Shown piece after piece: positions 1 through 11,776 of a DNA stretch of 64,000 nt. Source of the DNA: Laguncularia racemosa. Its lineage: Eukaryota > Streptophyta > Magnoliopsida > Myrtales > Combretaceae. Position 1 is the first letter of the stretch, and each line of letters begins with the position of its first letter. Where the stretch lies: NCBI GenBank assembly GCA_037954665.1, contig JBBMOL010000057.1, positions 248,001 through 312,000 of the forward strand, read 5' to 3'. Under the pieces are notes generated by a model. That model was given only the letters and a program-made list of their open reading frames with translations. It was not told the DNA's origin and searched no databases. Made by a program: the position numbers and the translations under genes.

Positions 1-2185
1 TAATTATAGTTTAGGATTAAGAATCTTGATTGAAAATTGAATGACTCATAATTTGGTTAAATGAGAGGGAAAATTGTTGAATGGTTGGCTAAGGTAGACG
101 ACTAAAGGGGCATCAATTGTTGATTAGGGGTTTGGGTGGTCAACTAGTATAGCCTCTTCAGATGCAGCTTTAATTCAAAGTAAAGTAATTTCATTATGGA
201 AACCTGCATCTAGAAGTTGATTTCTAACAATAAAACTTTGATTCGATTAGAAATTTCAGGCATAGACATTTGGGGTTTTATTAAGGCTTGTTTTAATTTT
301 TTGCTTGATTTCTCAAATTTTTATTTTTTTTATTTTTTTTTAGTTTATAACATGTGATGCTTTATTAATTTTTATGTAAGTTCTTAGATTTTGTTTATTT
401 TGAGTTTTTTTTATGAGATTCTTTATATTTTGAAGTCAAAATTGGAAATGTAAGAAAAAAATTTAGATCCTAACCTATAATCATCAACTTATCATTGTGC
501 TACTCTCCCCTTTAATAGAAAGAGGTCTCTTATTGAAGTGATTATTTATAGGGCGTTGTATAGGCTTGGGTTTCTTATATCAGAGATATGGTGCTTATCT
601 CTATTTTGTTTTGTATGTGTTCGTTAGGTTTCAAGTTTATCTATTAAGCTTCATATTTGTACTATTGTTCTGATCATCTCTTTTTATTATCTAATAGATT
701 TGCTTATCATTTTGTCATTTATTTATTTCACACTTCTTATTAGTAGTTACTTTCTTTCTTCTTCTTTTTTTTTTTCTAAAATTTGCACATATATCAATAT
801 AATCATATTTATTTATTCATTTTCAATATTTGAATTGTTTCATTTTTTACCCCTTATAAATTAATTTTTATACTAAATAAACCTTTCACCTATACTTTCC
901 TAGCAGTCTTCACCGACTCTCTAGGTTCAAGTCTAGAATATAATTTATCAACTTGACCATGCATTTCATCTGAGCTCTTTAGATATTAACTAATCTGCAC
1001 AAGAGTTTTCGGTGCATCATGTCTTTCATTCTCTTAGTCTCTATCCATTCTATTTACCATTAGATCAACTACTCCTAATGTGGCTTTATAAATACCTTTA
1101 ATATTATTTTCTCATTGCCTCCATCAATTCTCTTCAGAATTTTACTCAACGGGTATATCCATAACATGATTAAAATTCTACTTTTCTATCATATTCTTAT
1201 CGCTTTTGGTACTATCCTCATTCCCATCGAAGGCTTTACTATTCATTTATCAAATTATATTTATATATATATATTATGTATGTATGTATATTCCAATGAA
1301 ATAATTTAAAAACAAGAGAAAAGGGATAATTATACCTTACGGATTCTCCTTAACTTATAGATGCTAAAATCCTCTTCTTAATTATTTTCAAACTTTCATT
1401 CACAATAAGGTGAAAACCCTAATCCTTTCTTGACTCAATTGCCATAGCTGATCCCTTTGCAACCCCAAGGGCACCGTTGCTTGTCCCTTTCTCCGCTTAG
1501 CTATTTACCGATTGTTGTGGATGGAGAAGATTCATTACAATAAAAAAAAAAAAAGTAAATCCTTCCTTCTTAAAAGGATAAGTTGTTATGAAATATCAAA
1601 AGGAAACCGGTAAGTCTATTTCTCGCTTACTTTTAATATAGTGGAAGTTGGATTTTAATTGGATTACGAAGGAATGCAAAAGAAATAGTAAGAGTGCATT
1701 AAAATTAAATATTCTTTATTAAGCTATGTGCTGTTTCAAATTCTAATCGCAGGTTTGTTTCAATGGAAAAAATTGCTTGGAAAAAATAAAGTTAATTTAA
1801 GAGTGTTCACAGCAAAGTTAGAAATTGCTGTGATTAAGTTCTTAAACTTGACCCTATGTCCATAAAAAGGTCGATTTTTTGGAAAAAAAACACACACAGG
1901 CATGTCTAGGCTTACGTTTGAAAGAGGGAACATATACTTGCGATATAAAATATCTCATTTGACCTACAAGCGCTTCCATTAACCTATAAATAAGTACCTT
2001 CACATAAGAAAAAGTAATTATAATCTAAAATGATTAATTGATAATAACTACATGCATGACATGATCCATGTCTTGTAATATGGTCTTACGTTCGGAGCAA
2101 TTATTATTTTCAAATCGTGATAATCATCCGACCGTTAAAAAATGATAAGCAACAGCAAATGTGTACAATATGTGGACTAAGTAAC
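1..2185. other. AT-rich intergenic DNA, no gene recognised
   Basis: Long A/T runs and short scattered reading frames only. The longest open frame (1115-1309, 64 aa) is low-complexity and resembles no family I know. No LTR ends, transposase motifs or RNA genes were recognised. The last few hundred bases lead into the promoter of the first LEA_2 gene. Confidence 0.6.
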
Positions 2186-2189
2186 TCAT

Positions 2190-2394
2190 GTGGACCTATC
2201 GAAGGCTCTCTCGATGGACAAATCTAGGTAACGTGACGCGATCTTGTCTTCACCAAAGTCACGACATCCAGAGGGTCAACAAACCGCTGCTCTATAATAT
2301 TATGTACTAGCTACGCGCTTGTAATGGAGAGAACATTTCTCGGAAAGTATCTTCAGTCCCCAGAATTATAGTAATGTCCAAAAGCTATAAATAG
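2190..2394 (+). promoter_or_regulatory. Promoter of LEA_2 gene A: conserved palindrome/W-box block and TATA box
   Basis: Positions 2191-2217 carry the cluster-conserved block (GGACCTATCGAAGG ... TCGATGG), followed at 2255-2280 by AAGTCACGACATCCAGAG and GGTCAAC. The latter fits a W-box (TTGAC) on the opposite strand. A TATAAATAG box lies at 2386-2394, about 130 bases before the ATG. The same blocks in the same order precede copies C, F and G and the orphan promoter at 35 kb, so the region is conserved after duplication. WRKY binding is inferred from the core motif only. Confidence 0.65.
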
Positions 2395-2519
2395 TTGTGT
2401 GGAACCGCATCCTAAGAATCACAACCAACCCAAGCCTCCAATCAGTTAAAATAGAAAAAGAGACCTAAAGTAAGAAAAATAGAAGCCTATATTCTTTATC
2501 CACTTAAAACTACCAAAAT

Positions 2520-3128
2520 ATGGCAGAAAAAATCCAGCAGGTATACCCAAAAGGAGATGAGGAATCCATGCAAATGAAGGAAGACAAGCGAAAGAAGAGG
2601 ATGAAGTGGGCAGCTTATATTGCTGCTTTTGCTGTGTTTCAAACCATTGTGATCTTAGTCTTTGTACTTGTTGTGATGCGTGTACATAGACCCAAGTTTA
2701 GAATAAGCACTTTTGAGATTCAAACCTTAACAACAAACACTCAAACACCTTCTTTTAACATGAGTTTTGTTGCCCCTATAAGAGTGAAGAATACAAACTT
2801 CGGTCCTTACAAATATGATGCCACCACCATGGAGTTCACCTATGGAGGTATTCAAGTTGGGCAAGTGGACATTCCAAAAAGTAAAGCTAATTTCAAATCT
2901 ACCAAAAAGACTGATGCTAATGTGATTTTGTCCTCTACTGCATTGACTAGCACTTCGAATCTTGGTAGTGAATTAAGTTCTGGGGTTTTAACATTGAGCA
3001 GCCAGGGAACAATGAATGGAAAAGTGGAACTAATGTTTATATTTAAGAAGAAAAAGTCCACTAGCATGAATTGCGTGATGGAAATTGATGTGTCTGCCAA
3101 AGCATTGAAATCCTTGTCCTGCAAATGA
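2520..3128 (+). CDS. LEA_2 (NDR1/HIN1-like) membrane protein, copy A
   Basis: A 202-residue single-exon protein of the plant LEA_2 family (LEA14/WHy-type beta-sandwich fold), NHL-like. Residues 1-29 are a charged Lys/Arg/Glu-rich tail (DKRKKRMK at 22-29). Residues 30-53 are one strong membrane segment. The remainder is the extracytoplasmic LEA_2 domain, with VKNTNFGPYKYDA at 89-101, YGG..VGQ near 108-115 and a VLTLSSQGTMNGKVEL core at 156-171. Family members are small type II membrane proteins of the plasma membrane or ER, linked to stress and defence; the precise role here is unknown. The start was chosen because the ATGGC context is shared by copies C, D, F and G and a TATA box lies upstream. 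It is 88-90% identical by eye to C and F, with no lesion, so it is probably functional. Confidence 0.9.
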   Translation: MAEKIQQVYPKGDEESMQMKEDKRKKRMKWAAYIAAFAVFQTIVILVFVLVVMRVHRPKFRISTFEIQTLTTNTQTPSFNMSFVAPIRVKNTNFGPYKYDATTMEFTYGGIQVGQVDIPKSKANFKSTKKTDANVILSSTALTSTSNLGSELSSGVLTLSSQGTMNGKVELMFIFKKKKSTSMNCVMEIDVSAKALKSLSCK

Positions 3129-3535
3129 GCTAGCTAGGGAGTCTCTAAACTATGTAGTTTGTTTGATATAATTCTTTGTATTCGTTCCATTTTCTTTTTA
3201 TTTTTTATTTTTTATTTCTTATTTTGTAGATTTATGTTGTTTATATGGGATTTACTACTTGGAATTCTATTGAGCGGTTACTGGTTTATATGATCTATAT
3301 GTCTTTATGTAAAGCAATTTTGTGTTCACACTTTAGCATGCCAACTACTTGTTCTAAATCTTCACTTATCATAATATGTAACAAAACATATCTAATAGCT
3401 ACTAAAAAAAAATCATAAATGTATGTCTAGTTGTTTATGGCTTCAGCATGTATATTGAGGAAATTGTTAATTGTTGTTGTATGTGATCATCTATTTGTAG
3501 AAGTTATCTAATTTTGCTAAAATGCAACTACATAC
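3129..3535. other. 3' flank of LEA_2 copy A
   Basis: T-rich 3' region without a reading frame. The stretch around 3280-3320 (ATGTCTTTATGTAAAGC) recurs downstream of copies C, D and G (for example 54640 and 19985), so the duplicated unit extends past the stop codon and the cluster shares its 3' untranslated region. Confidence 0.55.
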
Positions 3536-4606
3536 TGATGATGATTAGTAACAAGAATTCTTTTCAGCCCTGCCCTAATCATGGCTGTGCTGAACTGGGC
3601 AGTGAAAATAACGTATTTTGAAGTCAACACGGCTTCGAGCATGGCCGTGCTAATGCCCATGCTGAACCTTGCTTTCACAAAACTATAAATAGACGCTTTG
3701 TTTTATTTTTGAGAGAATTCTTTTCTTCAGGCTTCATTCTGGAAACCCTAGGGGAGCATTATTACAAACTTCAAGAAGAGAATTGTCCGAGCATCATTGG
3801 AGATCACAAAACAAAACAAGGGATTACTCTTTTTTATCATGAATCAATTCTATTTCTCTAGATTCTTTGTTCTTATTGAAAACTCCGTGGATGAGTAATT
3901 CTTTATATCTTTCATCTTGTGAAATCCTAACTCATGTGTTGAAACATTGATTAATTAATGAATTTTTTATATTTTTACATCTATTCTTGTGATTGATTTA
4001 TACACGTGAATTGATTGCATGTTTGATTTTTATTTTATTGAAAGATGTTTCGTCTAATAAATTAGATCTTCATGAATAGAGAGATTACATGTTTTACTTA
4101 GAGGTAAGAAAACATTAATTTTCTACAATTAATTAGAATTTGTGAACTTAATGAGATCTTGCATGACGGTAGTGAGGGAGACGTCTCCATTATCTTGTGC
4201 ATGATTAAGAATTGATCAATTTGAGAGAGTAATTGATTCTACTTGAGAATTACTTGAGTGCAAAGTGTAAATTGATTTATTAATTGATATCTTATTTTGA
4301 GAATTTAAGGGTTGGGGTGGAACAAGATGAGGGGTATATTTTGTGATTGAATACATTTTTAAGACAATATCATTCAATTATAGGGTTACTAGGATTTGTT
4401 AATTGTTAATTTAATTCGTAATTTTCACATCATAAATTAGACTAGATAGTAGAAAAAGGTAATATTAGTACTTGTTTTCTAGATCCTAGAGGGCGACACC
4501 TATTAAATTTATACTATAATTGATAGGTACACTACCTAGCTCAATAATAGATTTTATTGGTTATAAATTTAAAACTTAAAACGACCGGTTAGATTCGAGT
4601 GCATCA
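3536..4606 (+). repeat. LTR-like sequence (possible solo LTR) with CACGGC/GGCCGTG hairpin
   Basis: This block separates the 3' flank of copy A from the truncated copy B. It starts near TGATGATGATTAG and ends near GAGTGCATCA. It has no reading frame but looks like an LTR: a GC-rich palindromic stretch (CACGGC, loop, GGCCGTG at about 3624-3648), a TATA box (CTATAAATAGA, about 3683), then a long AT-rich tail. No convincing 5-bp target duplication was found at these ends, so the limits and the solo-LTR call are inference. Confidence 0.4.
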
Positions 4607-4810
4607 CTAACTTTGTCCCCTATTGCATTGATTAACATTTTGGATCTCGGTAATGGGTTGAGTTCCAAGGTTTTAACATTGAGCAATTGGGGAACAATGA
4701 ATGGGAAGGTGGAATTGATACTTATATTTAAGAAGTCTACTAAAATGAATTGTATTATGGAAATTGATGTATCTTTAGACATTAAAGTCCTTGCCATGCA
4801 AATGAGCTAA
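4604..4810 (+). pseudogene. LEA_2 copy B, 3' fragment
   Basis: Only the last third of a LEA_2 gene remains. The peptide keeps the core motif VLTLS.WGTMNGKVELILIFKK (matching copy A residues 156-177) and NC.MEIDVS. The membrane segment, N-terminal half, promoter and start are absent. An indel near 4770 moves the last codons out of frame, so the usual C-terminal Ser-Leu-Ser-Cys-Lys ending is read as another sequence. It directly follows the LTR-like block, so truncation may have come with that insertion. Confidence 0.8.
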
Positions 4811-4890
4811 TTTGATAGTCTTTATGAATGATGTAGTTGGAGTGATATAATTCTTTGAATTCTTTATGTGATGTTTTATTATTATTATTA

Positions 4891-5612
4891 AGAGTGAGCG
4901 GGTAAACTTATTGTATTGAATATTTACTTGTACTTTACTCAATTGAGTAGGTTCTTGATGTAGAATTTTTTAAGTACAAATTTTTCGGAACTTGCTCCCA
5001 TATTATAGAGTATAGATATAAGTTCTTTTAACCTTATACCTGCCTTATCACCTACATTCCAAGGTATATAATGTATAGATTCTAGTATACCTTATACTCA
5101 CTCTATAAATTATTATTAAATAATATTAATAAATGAACATTATATTTTTTAGCAATGAACATTTTAGTAAAAATAAAAAGGAAAGTCCTAAATCCATAAG
5201 TTAATAACCCTAAGCAGTTAAACTAATGTCACCAATTTTTTCCTATTTGCTAAGTAATATGACTACAGTATTTGAAATAATGAAGATAGGAAAAAATACA
5301 TTTTTTTTTTATTTTATAAATTTTGTTACATGTCTCATAGATTCTACACATGAAGGAGTTTTAATATTATATATAAATTACTTTTTTAGTATCACATAAT
5401 TTTAAAATTTATAGGAAGAACAGAAAAATTTATGAGTTTTACAGAGTACATGTACCATATAGATTTTATAGGGAACATAATACAAGTTGGTTTAAAGGTA
5501 CTATAAGATATACTGAAATTCCAAAATTTAGAAATTTGTAACTTATAAGGTATGATACTTATAGGGTCTCATACTTTTACCTACTTTATACTTGCTTACT
5601 TTTAATTTTATT
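4891..5612. mobile_element. MITE-like dispersed repeat, copy 1
   Basis: Begins with AGAGTGAGCGGGTAAACTT and ends with TACTTGCTTACTTTT. The two ends read as imperfect inverted repeats (AGAGTGAGCGGGTA against AAAAGTAAGCAAGTA). No coding capacity is seen. A second copy with the same start, similar internal stretches (AATTATTATTAAATAAT) and a related end is at 61868-62646. The end sequence resembles hAT-type MITEs, but an 8-bp target duplication could not be established. Confidence 0.45.
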
Positions 5613-6742
5613 ATTTTTCATTACTTGTTTGAGCTATTTGTACACAATTTAATCATTATATGGGATTTTCATACATATCATATAAATTAGATGAAATGAA
5701 ATTATCATAATGGGGTTTTACCAAATTAAAATCCAACTACCTATGCATTTTTTTTTAAAGAAAAAGAAAAAGTAAAACAAAGTTCCCTTTTATTTCATTC
5801 ATACAACAACACAGCTTTTGAAAGTTCTTATGCTTTGCCTTGTTCCAACTTCCAACACGTCTGGTTTCTTGAATTACTGCTAAGATTAGGTGACAAACAG
5901 AAGAAAAGATCGAACATGCGCATCATGTAAGATGTGTACCACAAATGTAATGAGAGAGTAGAGTTTATAAGTGGCTTGAAACAGGGCAGAGACCGAATAT
6001 TCACCCAACAATGAAAATTGAAAATTTATACTTCAAGAATATTCATTTGGAAGTGAAAATTGAAAAGTTTTGATAGTTTGGTTAGGATATGATGTCCACT
6101 GTACCTATAAAATCTCATAGTTTTATCTTATATGGCAGTCGACTGTCCTTGTGAGCTTCATTCAATATTCTCTTGTTCGACATAATTTTTTTATTTCAAT
6201 TTTCGAGATGTCTTAGGTATGCCTTTAATATCCACATTGAAAGCTGCATTTACCTTTACCATAATAAGTGTAATAAAATTACATTCGATTAATATGTGAA
6301 TAAGCTTAGGTTTAAATAATTTACATATATTATATAGATTGGTTGAGCTTTGATGAAATGGAAATTCTATAAAAGGATGAAGAGTTAATAAAAAGTATTT
6401 TTATTAATCTTCTTAGGCACCATTTCTTTGTTATTTAAATTAACAATATATGTGTATATCAATTCTCCGGTGATCTCTCTTGAAAAAATAATAAAGGATT
6501 TAGTGAATTTAAGCATTGGCACTAATATCCATACTGGGCTTGGCTCAATTTATTGCAATAACATGATGTGTCAAATGTCTCATTAAACTTTACTTAGGTA
6601 TGACTTTTAAGAGTTTAAGTCATGTGTTTTTGTAGGTTTAAATTTTGTGAAGAAACTTGATTATTAGTATTATTTTTGGTGATTTTCCAATAGAATTGAT
6701 AATTTCATTATGATGTATTTTAGATTTTTTTTTATGACAAAT
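5613..6742. other. Duplicated LEA_2 downstream flank and AT-rich spacer
   Basis: No gene. The stretch 5710-5890 (AAATTAAAATCCAACTAC ... AACACAGCTTTTG ... CTGGTTTCTT) matches the region downstream of copy F at 38025-38180. This marks it as the 3' flank of the truncated copy B and shows the duplicated unit extends well beyond the coding region. Confidence 0.5.
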
Positions 6743-6769
6743 AGACACTACAACAATTATTAGGAAATG

Positions 6770-7330
6770 TGAGGAATTTTTTTTTATGCAAAATCTTAAA
6801 AAAATCATGGCAATAAATCTATTGCGAGAATTTATATTCCCGTAAAGAAATTGTCGCAATAGGCCTACCAACTTTAAGATATTGCTTGGAAGACATTCTC
6901 GCACATGGAAAAAGTATTTGCGAGGAGGAGTGGTAATAGCATTTGCAAGAAAAAAAGTTCTCAGAAAAAAGTTGACGGCAGGAAAAAAGTAAAGAGGCAT
7001 TTGCGAGGAATTAAATTGTCGCAATAAAGCATTTGTGACAAACCATTTATGAGAATTTGTTGTAAAACAATTGTCATAGTAAGGTAATTGCAAGGAATAA
7101 AATTGTGGCAATAAAGTAATTGCGAGGAATAAAATTGCAGCAATAAGGCAATTATGAGGAATAAAATTGCAGCAATAAGACAATTGCAAGGAATAAAATT
7201 GTGCCAACAAGGCATTTATGAGAAATCAAATTGTGGCAATTAGGCATTTTTAGGGAATCAAATTGTGGCAATATGCAAGAGAAATCAATTGTGTGAATTT
7301 ACGAGAAATCAAATTGTGGCAATGTCATAT
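6770..7330. repeat. CACTA left subterminal repeat array
   Basis: About a dozen near-copies of a 28-32 base unit of the form GGCAATTGCGAGGAATAAAATTG, in direct and inverted orientation, fill the first 550 bases inside the left end. Such arrays are the expected binding sites of the tnpA-type protein in En/Spm elements. The apparent 190-aa and 84-aa reading frames across it are repeat artefacts. Confidence 0.7.
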
Positions 7331-7964
7331 TTACGATGAATAAATTATGGAAAATAAAAAAAGTCTAGCGTGTTTACGACAAATGATTTTTCACATAATG
7401 CAATTTTCCCCTATGCAATTTTTATGGAAAAAGAAAAAAAATGTCATACAAAATATACAATCTTCAGCTTGTGATACAATACGTTCAACAGGTCAGTAAA
7501 AACTGACATCCTCCATCAGCTAAAAAGGAAGAGAAATTACGAGGAATGGGGAACATTCTCCATTAGCAAAATAATAATAATAATAATAATTTATGAGGAA
7601 AGAGAAAAAATTCCTTGTAATACTTAATGTTTATGAGGAATGAATCCTCGCAAAATGTAATCAGATAAGACAAAAAAAAACTGCTCTAATCTATCACAAA
7701 TATCATTTCACACTATGCACTATTCATTCCCAATACAAAGGACAACCAATCAAGCATGTAACCACAAATATCCATGAAAGCTCGAAAAAAATAAACACAT
7801 CACATGAAATCTACCCAAAAGAAAAAGTGATACAGTATTTGGCCAATAAGCGATATGATATCTAGCCAAAAAAAAAAAGTCAGTAGATAAATGCAAAAAT
7901 TAGCTAACATGGTCTACTCTAGTGATGTACTACATAGTCCATTAAATCAATCACTAATGTTCGT

Positions 7965-9050
7965 CTGCTGGAGGCTATGGTCGTTGTTGTTGGCCGTTGA
8001 GGAAGCTATAGAATGAAGCTGGAAAGAAAGATTGTGGATGTCTGACCTGTGGCTGCTTTGGGGATTAAGGGTGTGATGGTTGCTGTGAGGATCGACCTAA
8101 TGGTGTAATAAATGGAGCTAATGGAATATTCCCAGTTCTAAACCCACCAAAAAAGGGTGATGATTGCAATGATGATTGGATTGGTTATACTAATGGTGAG
8201 GTGCTCGATAGATGTGAAAACCATTGCTACTGCAAAGAAAAAAACTGTTGTTGTTGTGCTAAAAAATGATCAAGTAGTTGTTTTTGTTGAGCAACAGTAT
8301 CTTCGAATGTGGATATTTTGTCCTCCAACCTTGTCACTTGTTAGTTAGATGGCATAGGTCCAGAATGACAAAGAAATGGGATCTCGAGATGGGATGAAGG
8401 TGGTTTAGGGCCACCATAGCCTAAACTACGACTATATCCGACCTTATGACCTAGGGCCTCTCTCATGATCTTAACTTGTGTTTTTGGCGTCTGACCGGAT
8501 GATTGAGATTGTTGTAAATTTTGCTCGTATGATTCCACCATAGCTCTCTACATCATGTAAAATATAGTTACAAGATAAATAATGAGAAAAGAGAAAAAGA
8601 AAGAATCTTTAGTAAGTTACAATGGTTATAGAAAACCTAGAAGTAATTGATTATATATAACTTACATGTTTATCTTGCACAATAGAATTCACCCATTCAG
8701 ATTGTGATTGAAGACATGCCGCTCGATCTTCTATAATAAACTTAACTCTATTTACCACACATCCTTGATAAACCTGAACATGCTTCTATGGGCCCCATGA
8801 AAGGGCGTCTAAGTCATCAGATTTTTGAAATGAATCTATAGTTTTAGCAAATGCAATTTATAGAGGAATAAATAAAGTTAACTTGGATTTTAAAATCCAC
8901 AAGCTTATAATCATAAGTTAATGGGTTTATTAGATGCACTTACTTTACTTTTAAACCATGCCGGAAATTGCTCCATAACAATTTCTTGTACATCGGCTCA
9001 TCCATAATGTTCTTGTAATTTTTGCTCAAATTCCCTAATTATTTAAAAAC
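7965..9050 (-). pseudogene. CACTA second gene, tnpA/Transposase_24-like remnant
   Basis: On the - strand, the peptide read from 8541 to 8341 contains EALGHKVGYSRSLGYGGPKPP, resembling the C-terminal signature of plant Ptta/En/Spm proteins (Transposase_24). Just upstream, 8820-8660 reads as VYQGCVVNRVKFIIEDRAA and the frame continues with further residues typical of the same family. The region downstream to about 7965 encodes a Gln-rich, stop-broken tail (QQQQ runs). Several stops and intron-like gaps prevent an intact product. In autonomous elements this protein binds the subterminal repeats. The family call rests on recalled motif similarity. Confidence 0.6.
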
Positions 9051-9079
9051 TGGATGAAAGATTTTCATTTCTATTATAA

Positions 9080-10637
9080 AAAAGATTTAAATAATAACAA
9101 AATGCTTATCGAATGTATGGATGAATCTCCTTGCAATTGTTCAATATATACCAATGCATTTTATTTATCTCCTCATTCACTTCAGCATATGTACAATTGC
9201 CCATCAGGTGCACCACTTGCGAGAAAACTCGAAAACCTGCTTTCAAGAGCTCAATATCATCCCATTGCCTATGAGGCCTGTTGAACCTTGAATCCACGTT
9301 TTCAAAATACATAAAGCAAAATGTCAAAATTTCGCGCACAACATAGGCCTCAGTTATGGAACCCTCTAGTCGAGCTTTATTTCTAACGTATCCTTTCAAA
9401 ACCCCCAAGTACCGCTCAACCTGATACATCCATCTATATTGCACTGGACCACAAATACGTGCTTCTCTTGGTAGATGTACTACTAGATGAATCATGACAT
9501 CAAAAAATGCAAGTGGAACAATCAGTTCCAATTTACATAGTGTCAAAGCAATGCTCCTCTCCAAAGACTATAGCACCTCTACTCTTAACTCTTTAGCATA
9601 GAGCTCTCTAAAAAATCTCGACATCTCACTTATTGCTCCATATATGTCATCTTTAAGATATCCATGTAGTACAACGGGAAGAATCCTTTCTAGCAATACT
9701 TGGTAATCATGGCTCTTTAACCACTTTAATGTTGCCTCTGACACCCTAAGCATGTAGAAATGTTGGAGGCTTATCCATCAGGAAGTTTTACATCTTTTAT
9801 TAAGCTACACACTTCTCTCACATGGTTAGGAGGTAGTGTAAATTGTGCTAGAGGTTTCACCACCCGACCTGTTCCTCTTTGAAGATGCAATTCAAGCCGA
9901 ATTCCCATATCTTGTATTACTAACTAAACTATCACAAATGTTTTTCTCGATGTGCATGACATCTAAGTTATGTCTGATGATTAGTTTATCCCAATAAGGC
10001 AATTAAAAAAGGATACTTTTTTTACACCAATTAGGCTCATCATCTGGCCTCTTTCTCTTCCCACAACTAGTTGTCTTTCCTAAGATGACATGCTCATGCT
10101 AACTCAATTGTCTCAAAATATCTTCATTGCTAAATTGCCTAGGAGCCCTATGCTTCTCCACAGTTCCATCGAACTTCATCTTTTCATTATGCCACCTATG
10201 GTTCATTAATAAAAACCACCGATGCCCCATGTAATGAAATTTGCTATGTGTATGGCCACTAGTGGCATCCACATTACAAATAGGACAAGCCTTGTAACCT
10301 TTTGTAATCCAACCTGATACATCACCATATGCAAGGAAATCATCGATTGTCCATAAAAGTGCTGCACTCATGAGAAATGATCGACTAGAGACAACATCAA
10401 AGGTTTTAACCCCTTCTACCCATAAGTCCTTCAACTCATAAACTAATAGCTGTAAAAAAATCAATGTCTTTGCCTGGTGATCTAGGACCTGGTATTAGCA
10501 AAGGCATAAGAAAAAAAAATGACTCTTTCATAGATGCCCATGGCAGCACATTATAAGGAAATAAGATAACAGGCCATGAACTAGATGCGATACTCAAATT
10601 ATTGAATTAATTGAATCCATCTATTGGAAGTCCCAAT
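9080..10637 (-). pseudogene. CACTA tnp2 transposase, C-terminal part
   Basis: The - strand peptides match the later part of plant CACTA tnp2 proteins. 10464-10099 gives LLWTIDDFLAYGDVSGW, KACPICNVD and HYMGHRWFL (Transposase_21 region). 9753-9568 gives LKSHDYQVLLERILPV and SRFFRELYAKEL. 9564-9106 gives LCKLELIVPLAFFDVM, GPVQYRWMYQVERYLG and the following residues typical of DUF4218. Stops and frame changes separate these pieces, so no protein can be made. The 5' portion of the same gene lies beyond the nested retroelement, at 16890-15830. Confidence 0.8.
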
Positions 10638-10642
10638 CATAC

Positions 10643-11651
10643 TGATGTTCTCAAAATCAAGCCCAAGCACATGTAAATGAATCAAATAAACAAACCCCAA
10701 CCCACAATTAAAATCGGTCTAATGGAATCAAGAAATTGCATGACCCTAATGGAATTTTGATGAAAATCCGAAGGTCAAATGATGCAATTAACAATCCATA
10801 TATGTAATCTTCACCAAATAACAACAATTATAAGTGAAATCCACATGAATCAAATTAAGAGGAATAGATCAAAACCATGATTTCAACTTCTTCCTACAAT
10901 TCCCAATTCATGTCACCAATGAAGATGATGGTATCAAGTACTAAAAAAATCAATCTTATAACAAGATAATTGATCACAAATGCAATAAAAAAATTTTGAC
11001 CAAGAAACATCCAAATCAACCCTAGATATGATTCACTAGTGATGAAATGGAAACACAACAAAGAAGGAATTGATACTACTGACAATTACCTTTGTTGCAC
11101 TCGCCACAATTTCAACTCTTGGAAATTGAAATTGATAAGAGAAATTGGATTTAGGAAACCCTAAGCCCTCTCACAAAAAGTGATGTTCAAAATCTGAAAA
11201 ATTTTGGCCTCCTTAAACCTTACTATAAGCAAGTATTTAAACTTGCTACTTCTAGGGTTAGAAAATGGTCAAAAATTACAAATTTGCCACTTTTAAGGTG
11301 GCCGGTCTTAAATGGAAATTACAATAAAATGAAAGTGTCCCAAAAGAAAAATACAACATAAAATAGTCCATAGAACAATTACAAAGTACAAAAATATCAT
11401 AAGTCTTCATGAGCCAATGCTTCGGAATGGAAACACTCGCAGCGAGTCTTTGATTGTAAATTTGAAAATGTCTCGTGTCCATCTACTAGTGTAGGACATA
11501 TTGACATCCCATGGAGAATTATTATTGTACCTATAGATTATTTCTCAAATACTTATTAGAATATAAGACATAAAGTGAAAATATAAGCGATTTAGACCAT
11601 CAGCCAAATCTAGTTCTGAAGGTATAGGTGGTGTCGGAAAATTTCTCATCA
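10643..11651 (-). repeat. LTR of nested gag-protease element (3' LTR on the - strand)
   Basis: A 1009-base LTR with TG...CA ends. The interior next to it (11652 onward, read on the - strand as AAGCCCAAGGAGA) is purine-rich and fits a polypurine tract. It is strongly similar along its length to 14851-15824, with scattered substitutions and small indels. Confidence 0.85.
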
Positions 11652-11776
11652 TCTCCTTGGGCTTCTGAAAGATTTGCCCTCAAATCTAGAGGATCAATTT
11701 TGGAGCTGAACCCTAATGTCTCTGTTGTCCTACTCTTCCGGCTATCAAATGTAGTGGATGTAGTTCTGATATGTTC

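Noticed and set aside
2852..3124. 90-residue frame antisense to LEA_2 copy A, similar ones antisense to B, C, D, F and G
   Set aside because: Shadow frames: they recur in each copy only because the sense protein is conserved.
3536..4606. A full LTR retrotransposon at 3.5-4.6 kb
   Set aside because: Only one LTR-like unit, no interior, no clear target duplication; listed as an LTR-like repeat with low confidence.
6638..7215. 190- and 84-residue frames on the - strand at the CACTA left end
   Set aside because: Periodic peptides (FYSLQLP.. repeats) produced by the subterminal repeat array, not proteins.
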